DNA from: Bacillus suaedaesalsae
GTDB taxonomy: Bacteria > Bacillota > Bacilli > Bacillales > SA4
Length of the DNA: 64,000 nucleotides
Assembly (NCBI RefSeq): GCF_016890225.1
Contig: NZ_JAFELM010000036.1
Location: 1 to 64,000 of the forward strand
Reading direction: 5' to 3'
This document shows, piece after piece, positions 12,179 through 22,873 of the stretch. Each line of letters begins with the position of its first letter. Position 1 is the first letter of the stretch. Position numbers and translations under genes: made by a program. The notes under the pieces are model-generated. The model was not told the origin of the DNA. It saw only the letters and a list, made by a program, of their open reading frames with translations, and did not search any database.

Positions 12179-13030
12179 CTATTCACTTACAGGTACTACT
12201 GCCCCTTCGTATTCCTCTTTGATCCATGTTTGAATTTCTTCGGAACGAAGTGCTTCAACTAGCTTCTTAACTTCATCACGATCCTCATCACCAGTACGAA
12301 CTGCAATAATGTTCACATAAGGAGAATCTGATCCCTCAAGGGCAATTGCATCTTCTAATGGATTTAGTCCAGCGTCAATTGCATAGTTTGTGTTAATTAA
12401 TACAGCATCGCCTTCGTCGTTGTTGTAAATTTGTGGCAATAACCCTGCTTCAACATCAGCTCTGAACTTAATTTTTTTAGGATTTTCTACAATATCATCT
12501 TCAGTTGCAGTAGTTGTATCAATACCTTCTTTTAACGTGATTAATCCTTCACTTTGTAGCATTGTTAAAATACGACCATGGTCAGCTACTGAGTTACTCA
12601 TAATAACAGTTGCACCTTCTGGCAGCTCATCTAGGCTCTTATATTTTTTAGAATATACACCGATTGGTTCAATGTGAATTCCGCCTGCATTTACAAAATC
12701 ATAACCATTTTCAGCAATTTGTGCGTTTAGGTAAGGAATGTGTTGGAAGTAGTTAGCATCGATATCCTTATCTGCTAATGCTTTGTTCGGTAAAATATAA
12801 TCTTGGAAAGGTACGATTTCTAATTCAATTCCTTGTTCTTCAAGGATTGGTTGAACTTGTTCTAAGATTTCAGCATGAGGTACGTTTGAAGCACCTACTA
12901 CTAACTTCCCACCTTTTTCAGCTTCTTCCCCACCATTAGCGCTTCCGCCAGATTCGTTATTTGCAGTACCACATGCAGCCAGTGCAAGTACTAAAACAAA
13001 CAAACTAATTAATCCAAAAATCTGTTTCAT
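12179..13030 (-). CDS. metQ: Methionine ABC transporter substrate-binding lipoprotein
   Basis: A 283-aa NlpA/MetQ-family lipoprotein. A signal peptide ends in the lipobox LAAC with the lipidated Cys at residue 20, then a Gly/Asn-rich linker. The mature domain begins KLVVGASNVPHAEILEQV and holds FQDYILPNKAL, FQHIPYLNAQI and NTNYAIDAG, which line the methionine pocket in the family. It binds L- or D-methionine outside the membrane and delivers it to MetNP. Last gene of the S-box-controlled metN-P-Q operon. Confidence 0.95.
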   Translation of the reverse strand: MKQIFGLISLFVLVLALAACGTANNESGGSANGGEEAEKGGKLVVGASNVPHAEILEQVQPILEEQGIELEIVPFQDYILPNKALADKDIDANYFQHIPYLNAQIAENGYDFVNAGGIHIEPIGVYSKKYKSLDELPEGATVIMSNSVADHGRILTMLQSEGLITLKEGIDTTTATEDDIVENPKKIKFRADVEAGLLPQIYNNDEGDAVLINTNYAIDAGLNPLEDAIALEGSDSPYVNIIAVRTGDEDRDEVKKLVEALRSEEIQTWIKEEYEGAVVPVSE

Positions 13031-13092
13031 GTTGTTCTCTCCTTTTAATTGTTTATTACTTTCGCCCTTATTAGGAAACGGAAGATTTATTA

Positions 13093-13761
13093 TTATCGTT
13101 TATCAAGTGCAGAAGTAATTCTGTCTCCGATAAACTGAAGAATAAATACAATTAACAAAATAATGACTGTTGCGACTAATGTCACATCGTTTTGGCTACG
13201 CTGGAATCCTTCAAGGAATGCAAGGTTTCCAAGTCCACCAGCCCCTACCACACCTGCCATTGCTGTATATCCAACAAGTGCAATTGCCGTAACTGTAATA
13301 CCGGAAATTAGAGCTGGCATTGATTCAGGTAATAACACCTTTGTGATAATCGTCCAAGTAGTAGCTCCCATTGCACGTGATGCTTCAATTACCCCTTTAT
13401 CAATTTCACGGAGCGCAATTTCTACCATTCTTGCATAGAACGGTGCTGCACCAACAATAAGAGCTGGTAATGCAGCATTGGCTCCAAGCATTGTCCCAAC
13501 AAGTATCTTAGTAAACGGAATTAATAAGATAATTAGTATAATGAATGGAATCGAACGGAAAATATTCACTATCGCAGCAATAAGAGAATTAATAAATGTA
13601 TTCTCCAATAGGTTGCCTTTACCGGTTAAGAATAATAACAAGCCTAAAATAACACCTAAAATAAACGTAGCTACAACTGAAATACCTGTCATATATAGCG
13701 TTTCATATGTTGCTTCTACGATCTTTTCCCATCTTACATTCGGCAGGATTTGACTAAGCAT
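13093..13761 (-). CDS. metP: Methionine ABC transporter permease
   Basis: A 222-aa permease of the MetI/MetP type with five or six membrane segments. The coupling loop EASRAMGATTWTIITKVLLPESMP lies near residues 140-165, after NIFRSIPFIILIILLIPFTK. It overlaps the end of metN by 8 bases. It forms the channel of the high-affinity methionine importer with MetN. Confidence 0.95.
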   Translation of the reverse strand: MLSQILPNVRWEKIVEATYETLYMTGISVVATFILGVILGLLLFLTGKGNLLENTFINSLIAAIVNIFRSIPFIILIILLIPFTKILVGTMLGANAALPALIVGAAPFYARMVEIALREIDKGVIEASRAMGATTWTIITKVLLPESMPALISGITVTAIALVGYTAMAGVVGAGGLGNLAFLEGFQRSQNDVTLVATVIILLIVFILQFIGDRITSALDKR

Positions 13762-14788
13762 TCGCCATCACCTCCACACCAACTGATTGTTCTCGAATAT
13801 ACGTAATCGCATGCTGAACTTCTTCATCTTCCCCATCAATATGGATAAATAATGTCCCATAAGCACCTGCTTGAAGATGTGATATTTTACCTTGAAGGAT
13901 GTTAACTGTTACATCAAAATTACGAATAACATTTGTAATGATTGGTGCTTCTGTACCTTCCCCTACAAAGGTAAGTTGAATAACATGTCCATTAGGGAAC
14001 TTTTCAATTAAATGTTCTCCCGTTTCTTTTACTTCCTCCGGTTCCGTGAATTGACTCACGAACCTTTTGGTAATGGCTTCTTGTGGTTTTTTAAATACTG
14101 TTAAAACATCACCTTGCTCCACAACTGAACCATTCTCCATAACAGCAACCTTGTGACTGATTTTACGAATCACATGCATTTCATGTGTGATAAGAATAAT
14201 TGTCAATCCTAATCGTTCATTAATATCAACTAACAACTCTAAAATAGAGTCCGTTGTCTGTGGATCAAGTGCTGAAGTAGCTTCATCACATAAAAGCACT
14301 TTTGGGTTGTTTGCAAGTGCTCTTGCAATTCCTACACGCTGCTTTTGTCCTCCACTTAATTCGGAAGGATATGCATCTTCTCTACCTTCAAGGCCAACGA
14401 GCTTAATTAGTTCTGCTGACCTTTCTTTACGTTTCGATGGAGCTACACCCGCAATTTCAAGTGGGAATTCAATGTTTTCACGAACTGTTCTTGACCATAA
14501 AAGATTAAAATGTTGAAAAATCATTCCGATTTCCTGTCTAGCTAATCGTAGTTCTCTACCTCGTAATGTAGCCATTTCTCGATCATCTACAATGATTGAA
14601 CCACTTGTTGGTTTTTCTAATTGGTTAAACATTCGAATTAATGTACTTTTCCCCGCTCCACTGTAACCAATAATACCGAAGATTTCTCCTTGCTTTATCT
14701 CAAGGTTAATTCCGTTAACTGCTGTAACTTCTCCACTCTTTGAAGAAAAGATTTTTTTTACATCCTTTAATGTGATCATGCTACTCAC
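13754..14788 (-). CDS. metN: Methionine ABC transporter ATP-binding protein
   Basis: A 344-aa ATPase, full family length. Walker A is GYSGAGKST, the signature LSGGQKQRVGIARAL, Walker B VLLCDEATSALDP, and the switch His is in ITHEMHV. The C-terminal ~75 residues form the NIL (ACT-like) domain, which binds methionine and inhibits transport when the cell is replete. First gene of the operon, directly downstream of a SAM riboswitch, so expression rises when S-adenosylmethionine is low. Confidence 0.96.
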   Translation of the reverse strand: MSSMITLKDVKKIFSSKSGEVTAVNGINLEIKQGEIFGIIGYSGAGKSTLIRMFNQLEKPTSGSIIVDDREMATLRGRELRLARQEIGMIFQHFNLLWSRTVRENIEFPLEIAGVAPSKRKERSAELIKLVGLEGREDAYPSELSGGQKQRVGIARALANNPKVLLCDEATSALDPQTTDSILELLVDINERLGLTIILITHEMHVIRKISHKVAVMENGSVVEQGDVLTVFKKPQEAITKRFVSQFTEPEEVKETGEHLIEKFPNGHVIQLTFVGEGTEAPIITNVIRNFDVTVNILQGKISHLQAGAYGTLFIHIDGEDEEVQHAITYIREQSVGVEVMANA

Positions 14789-14853
14789 CTCTCTTTTGTC
14801 TCACGTCGTTCTATTATTTGTTTAGTAGTATGGGCTAGTGTATAAAAAATATA

Positions 14854-15012
14854 AAAAACCCTTTCTACACACGAGCAGAAAGGGTTACATGACGTAGCCT
14901 CTCTCTCATCTGCCAAAGCATAACGCTTTGTAGGAATTGGCACCATTTCAACAATAAGTTGACGGTTGCCGGGTTTCATCGGGCCCAGTCCCTCCACCTC
15001 TCTAGATAAGAG
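14854..15012 (-). ncRNA. SAM-I (S-box) riboswitch with terminator, upstream of metN
   Basis: On the minus strand the S-box pattern is complete: P1 arm CTCTTATC (to 15012), GAGGTGGAGGGACTGGCCC-type core, AACCCGGCAACC, GGTGCCAATTCC and the closing GATGAGAG arm near 14903. A terminator stem AACCCTTTCT/AGAAAGGGTT with a T run follows (14854-14887). SAM binding stabilises the aptamer and ends transcription before metN. A 83-codon open frame across this region is not a gene. Confidence 0.96.
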
Positions 15013-15108
15013 CGTGTTTTTACAATAAAAACACATATATAATTTTTACTTTCATCGGAAAGTTTTTTCATAATAATAACGAAGTCCATTAAAAAGATTA
15101 CGAAAGTG

Positions 15109-15138
15109 ATTGTAGCATGCAAAAAAACAATAAGTCAA
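15109..15138 (-). promoter_or_regulatory. Sigma-A promoter of metNPQ
   Basis: TTGACT (15133-15138), 18 bases, TACAAT (15109-15114) on the minus strand. It starts the leader about 90 bases before the aptamer. Confidence 0.65.
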
Positions 15139-15183
15139 TACATTTTTTCACTGTAAAATTATCTTAGTAAAATGTTAGCGTTT

Positions 15184-16887
15184 TCACACTTTTTCTTTCG
15201 TTTTCTGGCTCTCTTTTGCCTTTAATACTCTACGAAGTATTTTCCCACTAATTTGCGTTTTCGGTAACTCTTGCAGAACTTCGATTTCTCTAGGCATAGC
15301 ATGTGCTGAAAGCTTATACCTTACGAATGTTTGAATTTCCTTTTTAAGTTCCTCTGTCTCCTTCACTCCTTCTGCTAAAACGAGGAAGGCTTTCACTATT
15401 TCACCACGAATTGCATCCGGCTTTCCAATAACAGCTGCCTCCACGACTGCTGGATGCTCGATGAGTTTACTTTCCACTTCAAAAGGTCCAATTCTTTCTC
15501 CTGAGGAATTGATCATATCATCACTTCTACCTTGGAAAAACACATAACCCTCATCATCCATTGTAGCTAAGTCACCAGAAACATAATAATCCCCGATAAA
15601 ATAGGATTGGTACTTTTCTTCATTCTTCCATATTTGTTTCATTATAGATGGCCAGCCTCTTTTAATTGCAAGTAACCCTAGTTCTCCTCGTGGTAGCTCC
15701 TTGCCATTTTCATCAATTATTGAAGCAGAAATCCCTGGTACAGGACGACCCATTGAACCAGGTTTGATTGGCGCCGAGGGAATATTCACAATTAACTGTG
15801 CACCTGTTTCAGTCATCCACCATGTATCATGAATCCTTAAATGAAAGGTATCATACCCCCATGTGATCACCTCTGGATTTAAAGGCTCTCCTACACTTAA
15901 AATATGTCGTAATGAAGATACGTTATATGTAGATAAACTTGTCGTATGATCCATTAATAATCGGAAGGCGGTAGGGGCACTGTACCATACTGAAACCTTT
16001 GTATCTTGCAATACCTCAAACCATTCATCAGCACTAAATCTCCCACCATGCACGACAATCGTTGCTTGATTTAACCATGGTGCAAATATTCCATAGGAAC
16101 TCCCTGTTACCCATCCAGGATGGGCTGTGCACCAGTACACATCCTCTTCTTTTAAATCAAGCACCCATTTTCCTGTTTGATACTGTTGAATCATGACTCG
16201 GTGTGCATGCAGTACTCCCTTCGGTTTACCTGTAGAACCTGACGTATAATGAATAATCATGCCATCTTCTAAATCTACCCATTCAGTGATTGAAGCTTGA
16301 GCTGGAACATTCTTTACAACTCTTGGGATGGATACTACTCCCTCTCGTTCAATATCATCCGTTACTAAAACTTGCTCAAGGTGTGGCAGCTTTTCCACAG
16401 GCACACGCGGCAATAGCTCCAGGTTCGTGATTAACACAGATGCCTCGCAATCGTACATACGGTCAAAGATTGCCTCTTCCATAAATGCTTCGAATAATGG
16501 ACCAGCAATTGCACCAATTTTTATAATAGCTAAAATCGCCACATAGCAATCCGGATGCTTCGGTAAAAAGACGAAAGCCCGGTCGCCCTTTTTTACACCC
16601 TGATGTTTTAACAAATTGGCTAATTCATCTGTCTTCTGTTTTAATTGAGCAAACGTATATTCTTCCCTCGTATTACCGTTCACATAAATAAGAGCTATCT
16701 TTTCTCCGGCTCCTTCTTCAACATGGCGATCTATACATTCATGTGTCAAGTTTACTTTATTGGTGTTATACCAACTGAAATGGGGATAGGTCGATTTCCA
16801 CTTAAAGTCCGAGACAGTTTCTAAATAGTTGGCTAATTGATATGTCCCAGCCTTTGGTGGTAGGATGTTATTCATTTGTTCACTCAT
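15184..16887 (-). CDS. Acetyl-CoA synthetase-like acyl-CoA ligase (AcsA paralog)
   Basis: A 567-aa ANL-superfamily acid-CoA ligase that follows B. subtilis AcsA closely along its length (FSWYNTNKVN, GPLFEAFMEEA, HYTSGSTGKPKGVLHAH, YWCTAHPGWVTGSSYG, LSVGEPLNPEVITWG, IHDTWWMTETG). The hinge region GRSDDMINSSGERIGP is intact. The A10 loop reads LPKTQISGKILRR, where AcsA has LPKTRSGK: one extra residue and no Arg, with the catalytic Lys kept. The ATG overlaps the preceding ATPase stop (ATGA) behind AAAGGAG, so it belongs to the S-box operon with the SsuABC-like importer and OAH sulfhydrylase. The substrate is probably acetate or another short acid; it is not proven. Confidence 0.85.
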   Translation of the reverse strand: MSEQMNNILPPKAGTYQLANYLETVSDFKWKSTYPHFSWYNTNKVNLTHECIDRHVEEGAGEKIALIYVNGNTREEYTFAQLKQKTDELANLLKHQGVKKGDRAFVFLPKHPDCYVAILAIIKIGAIAGPLFEAFMEEAIFDRMYDCEASVLITNLELLPRVPVEKLPHLEQVLVTDDIEREGVVSIPRVVKNVPAQASITEWVDLEDGMIIHYTSGSTGKPKGVLHAHRVMIQQYQTGKWVLDLKEEDVYWCTAHPGWVTGSSYGIFAPWLNQATIVVHGGRFSADEWFEVLQDTKVSVWYSAPTAFRLLMDHTTSLSTYNVSSLRHILSVGEPLNPEVITWGYDTFHLRIHDTWWMTETGAQLIVNIPSAPIKPGSMGRPVPGISASIIDENGKELPRGELGLLAIKRGWPSIMKQIWKNEEKYQSYFIGDYYVSGDLATMDDEGYVFFQGRSDDMINSSGERIGPFEVESKLIEHPAVVEAAVIGKPDAIRGEIVKAFLVLAEGVKETEELKKEIQTFVRYKLSAHAMPREIEVLQELPKTQISGKILRRVLKAKESQKTKEKV

Positions 16888-17615
16888 GTTATACTCCTTT
16901 CAACATTTAACAGTGATAATATTTGTTCCTTCTGCTTTAATAGATTCTCGTCACCTCGTGAGCGCTTGTTATCTTTTCGTTTCACCTTGATTTCTTCACA
17001 TAACTCTCCTGGTTGCCCTCTAAACACGAGAAGCCGATCACATAAATACAGTGCTTCATCAATATCATGAGTGACGAGCAGCATCGTTGCTTTATTCTTT
17101 TCCCACACCGACAAAAGAAGGTCTTGGAGTTGTATTTTCGTAAAAGCATCTAGTGCACTAAATGGTTCATCAAGTAGCAGAAGACGTGGTGATGTCATGA
17201 GCGCTCGTGCAATGGCAGCACGTTGTGCCATTCCTCCCGATAGCTCTTTCGGATAATTCTTTTCAAACCCTTTTAAACCAACCTGTTCTACTAAAATCTC
17301 AGCTTTTTGATGCTGAACATTTTTGCTTCCGAACTGAACATTCTCAATCACCGTTAGCCAAGGCATTAAACGTGGCTCTTGAAACATAAACCCTATTGTT
17401 TCCTTACATTCTCTTGCCTCACAATTTTCTACAAGAATACTTCCGTCATAACTTTGATCTAGCCCAGAGATTGAACGTAATATAGTACTCTTCCCACATC
17501 CGCTCGTTCCCAAAAGTCCTATGATTTCTCCCTCTTTTGTAGAAAAGCTAATATCTTTGAAGGCCACATTTCCATTTTCAAATTTTCTTGATGCCTTTTT
17601 TACTTTTACAAGCAT
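16884..17615 (-). CDS. SsuB/TauB-type ABC transporter ATP-binding protein
   Basis: A 243-aa ATPase of the nitrate/sulfonate/taurine group. Walker A is GTSGCGKST, the Q-loop is FMFQEPRLMPWLTV (the EPRL pattern of this group), the signature is LSGGMAQRAAIARAL, Walker B LLLLDEPFSALDA, and the His switch VTHDIDEAL. The start (MLVKVKKASRKF) is chosen behind GAGGTG. The longer frame overlaps the permease. Its stop overlaps the start of the acyl-CoA ligase by four bases. It energises the importer with the adjoining permease and lipoprotein. Confidence 0.88.
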   Translation of the reverse strand: MLVKVKKASRKFENGNVAFKDISFSTKEGEIIGLLGTSGCGKSTILRSISGLDQSYDGSILVENCEARECKETIGFMFQEPRLMPWLTVIENVQFGSKNVQHQKAEILVEQVGLKGFEKNYPKELSGGMAQRAAIARALMTSPRLLLLDEPFSALDAFTKIQLQDLLLSVWEKNKATMLLVTHDIDEALYLCDRLLVFRGQPGELCEEIKVKRKDNKRSRGDENLLKQKEQILSLLNVERSIT

Positions 17616-17619
17616 GTAC

Positions 17620-18480
17620 TCACCTCTCATTTCCTTGTGAACTTGATAAACTATCCTGCCAATGTAACGCTTTATGCTCAATCACTTTTAAGGTGAAATC
17701 TGTTAGTTTTCCAAGTAAAGCAAATAAAAATATACTTGCAATAATGATGTCAGGTGAGCTCATGTTTTGACCAAAGACTAATAGATATCCTAATCCCGTA
17801 CTAGCTCCCATCAATTCAGCTGCCACAACAAACATCCAGCCTAAACCTAAACCACTTCTAAGTCCTACTAAAAATGAAGGAAGTGAAGCTGGTATAATGA
17901 TGTTTTTTATGAGTTGATAGGTGGAGAATCCATAAATTCTCCCAACTTCAATCAGTTTCCGGTCCACACCTTTTACCCCACTTACAATGTTTAAATAGAC
18001 CGGGAAGAAGACCCCTACAGCGATTAGGAGAATTTTCGAGGTTTCACCGATACTAAACCATAAAATGAATAATGGAACCCAAGCTAATGATGGAATTGAA
18101 CGAAATGCCTGTAGCAAAGGGTCAATAAGTTCTTCAGCAAACCGAAAGAAGCCGACAAGTGCCCCTAGTAATAGAGCAACAACCGTTCCTAACAAAAATC
18201 CAATGAACACACGAAAAAATGTAATTCCAACATGTCCCCATAAGCTACCGTCTTGAATCATGGTGACAATCTTTAGGAAAATAACGGTCGGTGCAGGTAA
18301 TTGGTTTGGTGGAATAACGCCTACTCTACTAAGCAACTCCCATAAAAGGAGGAGAGTAATCGGTAATATACTACCGATTACTACTTGTTTTGAGGATGTA
18401 GTCCATTTTGTTAATGAAATAGATAGTTTAAAGTTTGAGCGAATTGGCTTTATAACATTTGTTTCTGTTTGTTGTGACAT
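17620..18480 (-). CDS. SsuC/TauC-type ABC transporter permease
   Basis: A 286-aa permease with about six membrane helices, starting with WELLSRVGVIPPNQLPAPTVI, the usual start of SsuC-like proteins. The coupling loop IEVGRIYGFSTYQLIKNIIIPASLP contacts the ATPase. The start is the ATG behind AGGAGG (MSQQTETN); a 15-codon extension overlaps the upstream gene. The family imports sulfonates, taurine, nitrate or pyrimidine precursors, so the substrate cannot be fixed. Control by a SAM riboswitch favours a sulfur compound. Confidence 0.87.
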   Translation of the reverse strand: MSQQTETNVIKPIRSNFKLSISLTKWTTSSKQVVIGSILPITLLLLWELLSRVGVIPPNQLPAPTVIFLKIVTMIQDGSLWGHVGITFFRVFIGFLLGTVVALLLGALVGFFRFAEELIDPLLQAFRSIPSLAWVPLFILWFSIGETSKILLIAVGVFFPVYLNIVSGVKGVDRKLIEVGRIYGFSTYQLIKNIIIPASLPSFLVGLRSGLGLGWMFVVAAELMGASTGLGYLLVFGQNMSSPDIIIASIFLFALLGKLTDFTLKVIEHKALHWQDSLSSSQGNER

Positions 18481-18502
18481 TGTAAAAAAGCCTCCTCTTC
18501 TA

Positions 18503-19489
18503 TTACTTAATAACCTTTTCTGCAAATTTTGGCTGGATTAATTGATTGACCAGTTTTTCAATATCATCTTTCTCCTCAATCACACCACTCGTTTGTAGCA
18601 ATTTCCCTGCCTCTGTTAGGGCTTTATTTTGTGTATCTCCTGGAATCGGCTTTGAAAAATCATTTCTTGTGATTTGAAGTGCAGCCACTTCTTGATCTAA
18701 CTGAGCTTGTTCTGCTAATATTTTCGTTGCTTCTTGTTCATTTTCAATTGTCCAAAGGCGAGCTTTCTCATAAAGTGTAATCACCTTTTCTACGTATTCT
18801 GGATACTTCTTTGCAAACTCTGAACGAACGTTTAATGTCCCGTATGTATTGAGGTCAGCATTACGGTACACAAACTTCGTCCCTTCTGTTACTTCTAACT
18901 TTGCCATGTGTGGGTCTAATCCCGCCCATGCATCAACCTTTCCAGCAACAAGTGCAGCTGCTCCATCCCCATGTTGTAAATTCACGATTTCAACATCTGA
19001 TGGCTTCAGCCCTTCTTCAGCCAGAGAACGCAGTAAAAAGATATATGGGTCTGTACCAAGAGTAGCTGCTACCTTTTTCCCTTTAAGGTCACTTACCTTT
19101 GAAATAGGAGAGGAACCTTGTGTAACTAATGCAGTCCATTCTGGTTTTGAATAAATATAGACCGACTCAATTGGTGCTGCCTTTGATTTTGCAATGAGTG
19201 CTGCAGCACCAGCAGTAGATCCGAAATCCACGCTGTTACTATTTAAAAATTCAAGAGCCTTGTTACTGCCTAAGCTTTGCACCCATTCTACTTTGATTCC
19301 TTCTTTTTCAAACTCTTCTTCTACCCATCCAAACTCTTTTAACACAAGGCTTGTTGGTGAGTAGAATGCATAATCTAATCGAATGACTTCTGGTTTACTT
19401 TCTGACTTTGATGAGGTCGTTGATGAACCACAAGCACCAAGTATACATATCGATATAGTCAAGATTAATGTTGCAATTAGCTGCTTCAA
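18503..19489 (-). CDS. SsuA/TauA-type substrate-binding lipoprotein
   Basis: A 328-aa NMT1/SsuA-fold lipoprotein. With TTG as start (behind AAAGGAGA, 8 bases), the signal peptide ends at LGAC with Cys 20. The longer frame begins inside the upstream hairpin. The fold is visible in RLDYAFYSPTSLVLKEFGWVEEEF, GSNKALEFLNSNSVDFGSTAG, VSDLKGKKVAATLGTDPYI and ALVAGKVDAWAGLDPHMA. It captures the substrate for the SsuBC-like pair. Only the DUF-free core is seen, and no SsuD-like monooxygenase is nearby, so aliphatic sulfonate use is not secured. Confidence 0.86.
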   Translation of the reverse strand: MKQLIATLILTISICILGACGSSTTSSKSESKPEVIRLDYAFYSPTSLVLKEFGWVEEEFEKEGIKVEWVQSLGSNKALEFLNSNSVDFGSTAGAAALIAKSKAAPIESVYIYSKPEWTALVTQGSSPISKVSDLKGKKVAATLGTDPYIFLLRSLAEEGLKPSDVEIVNLQHGDGAAALVAGKVDAWAGLDPHMAKLEVTEGTKFVYRNADLNTYGTLNVRSEFAKKYPEYVEKVITLYEKARLWTIENEQEATKILAEQAQLDQEVAALQITRNDFSKPIPGDTQNKALTEAGKLLQTSGVIEEKDDIEKLVNQLIQPKFAEKVIK

Positions 19490-19510
19490 TAGTGTTCTCT
19501 CCTTTAAGTG

Positions 19511-19531
19511 AGGAGGATTTTCCATCCTCCT
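19511..19531 (-). other. Stem-loop between OAH sulfhydrylase and the SsuA-like gene
   Basis: AGGAGGAT/ATCCTCCT-type stem with a 5-base loop and no T run. It may mark mRNA processing or stabilise the 3' part of the transcript; it is not a terminator. Confidence 0.4.
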
Positions 19532-19544
19532 CTATTCATTTTCC

Positions 19545-21386
<1,842 letters not shown>

Positions 21387-21420
21387 TTAAAGAACGTCGA
21401 TAACGTTTTGGGGTATAAAA

Positions 21421-21567
21421 AAACACCCTATGTAAGAAGAGGATGTAGTCAAGAGTCCCCTTCTTATCTGTCAGATTTGAATCTGCTGGAATTAGCACCT
21501 ATTAACGCTTAGTTAACGGTTGCCGGGTTTCTTCGGGCCAGTCCCTCCACCACTCTTGATAAGAAGT
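21421..21567 (-). ncRNA. SAM-I (S-box) riboswitch between hom and OAH sulfhydrylase
   Basis: Minus-strand S-box: P1 arm ACTTCTTATC begins at 21567, then GGTGGAGGGACTGGCCC, AACCCGGCAACCG, GGTGCTAATTCC, and the closing GATAAGAAG arm near 21460. The terminator stem ACATCCT/AGGGTGT plus a T run follows at 21421-21450. The aptamer starts within a few bases of the hom stop, with no clear promoter between, so it probably also gates readthrough from metX-hom. Confidence 0.95.
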
Positions 21568-21568
21568 T

Positions 21569-22873
21569 TTATAAGATTGTAGTTTGTAATACATGCTGTG
21601 AATGGTCATCTTGTTTAAGGTTAGTTGAAGACACTTCATAAAATCTAAGAGACTCTTGGTCTACTTTTTGTAAGAAATGCAACACATCCTCTCTTTTTCC
21701 TACTAGTAAGTCCCCAACAATGTATCCATGATCCGTTTTGATCATTTCGCGTTTAACATGTTCAATTCCGAAGTTTCTTGGATTTGATTTCGTTAAATAA
21801 TTGTTTTTTAATGTTTTAGATGTTGGTGCATTGATAATGGATAACCAGGCAGATAGTGATTTTTCCTGTTCTTCCCCTCGATAACTAAACCTCTGTTGAA
21901 CATCACTCTGAATTACCTGTTGTTTTACATATACTAAATCTTCAATCATTGCACTTGCAGTAGCCTTTGAACCTGCACCAGGTCCCTGCAAAAGAATACT
22001 ACCCACTAAATCTGTTTTTATGACAATTCCATTATCCACTCCTTCGACATTGAATAATTGATGGTTTTGGTCAACAAAAGTGGGTTTTACTTCTGCAAAA
22101 ATTCGATTTTGTTCATTCGTCAATGTGGCTATTAACTTCAAGCGTAATCCTAACTTTTCTCCTACTATTAAATCCAGGGTTGAAACGTTCTTTATTCCGA
22201 TTCTCTCGACGTTCTCCCATTCTGGTTGTTCTCCATATATAAGATTACTTAGAATCATAAGTTTATAAAAAGAATCAATTCCAAGAATATCGTTAGAAGG
22301 GTCAGCTTCGGCATACCCTAGATTCTGTGCATCCAGAAGCACCTCTTGATACGACAAATGTTCTTTTCTCATTCTTGTTAAAATATAATTACTTGTTCCA
22401 TTCAGTATTGCTTCAACCTTTACAATTCCGTTTATTTGAAGTAGTTGCGTAATCGTTCGTATTAATGGCACGCCACCTGCAACTGCTGCTTCAAACGTTA
22501 GTAAACGTTTTTTGTTTCTAGCAAATTCTGTTAACTCATTTCCTTTATTGGCAAGTAATTCTTTATTGGCACTAATGACATGGCAGCCTTTTTTTAGAAA
22601 CTTTCGAATATATGAATTTGCCGGCTCTATACCAACAATGGCTTCAAATACAACATCAATTTCCTTCAAATTTAATAACTCTTCTATATCGGTTGTCACT
22701 AATATTCTTTCATGTATATCCCTTTGTTTATGTCTGTCCTTCACTAACACCCCTACAATTTCAACTGGACTCCCGAGTGCTTCCCGTAATTTTAGTTGGT
22801 GACTATAAATTGTTTCATAAACTCCTGTACCTACTGTTCCTAACCCTAATAAAGCTACCCTAATGGTTTTCAT
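21569..22873 (-). CDS. hom: Homoserine dehydrogenase
   Basis: A 434-aa enzyme that reduces aspartate semialdehyde to homoserine. The NAD(P) fold opens VALLGLGTVGTGVYE. The catalytic domain has ISANKELLANKG, EAAVAGGVPLIRTI, ILNGTSNYILTRM and YAEADPSNDILGIDSFYKL with the catalytic Lys/Asp pattern. The C-terminal ~90 residues may form a regulatory domain, but it is poorly conserved. It overlaps metX by 14 bases, so the two are coupled. It is probably a second, methionine-dedicated copy, since Bacillus hom usually sits with thrC-thrB, absent here. Confidence 0.93.
   Translation of the reverse strand: MKTIRVALLGLGTVGTGVYETIYSHQLKLREALGSPVEIVGVLVKDRHKQRDIHERILVTTDIEELLNLKEIDVVFEAIVGIEPANSYIRKFLKKGCHVISANKELLANKGNELTEFARNKKRLLTFEAAVAGGVPLIRTITQLLQINGIVKVEAILNGTSNYILTRMRKEHLSYQEVLLDAQNLGYAEADPSNDILGIDSFYKLMILSNLIYGEQPEWENVERIGIKNVSTLDLIVGEKLGLRLKLIATLTNEQNRIFAEVKPTFVDQNHQLFNVEGVDNGIVIKTDLVGSILLQGPGAGSKATASAMIEDLVYVKQQVIQSDVQQRFSYRGEEQEKSLSAWLSIINAPTSKTLKNNYLTKSNPRNFGIEHVKREMIKTDHGYIVGDLLVGKREDVLHFLQKVDQESLRFYEVSSTNLKQDDHSQHVLQTTIL

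Noticed and set aside
14785-15036. 83-codon open frame upstream of metN
   Set aside because: It runs through the S-box aptamer and terminator and has no protein-like features.
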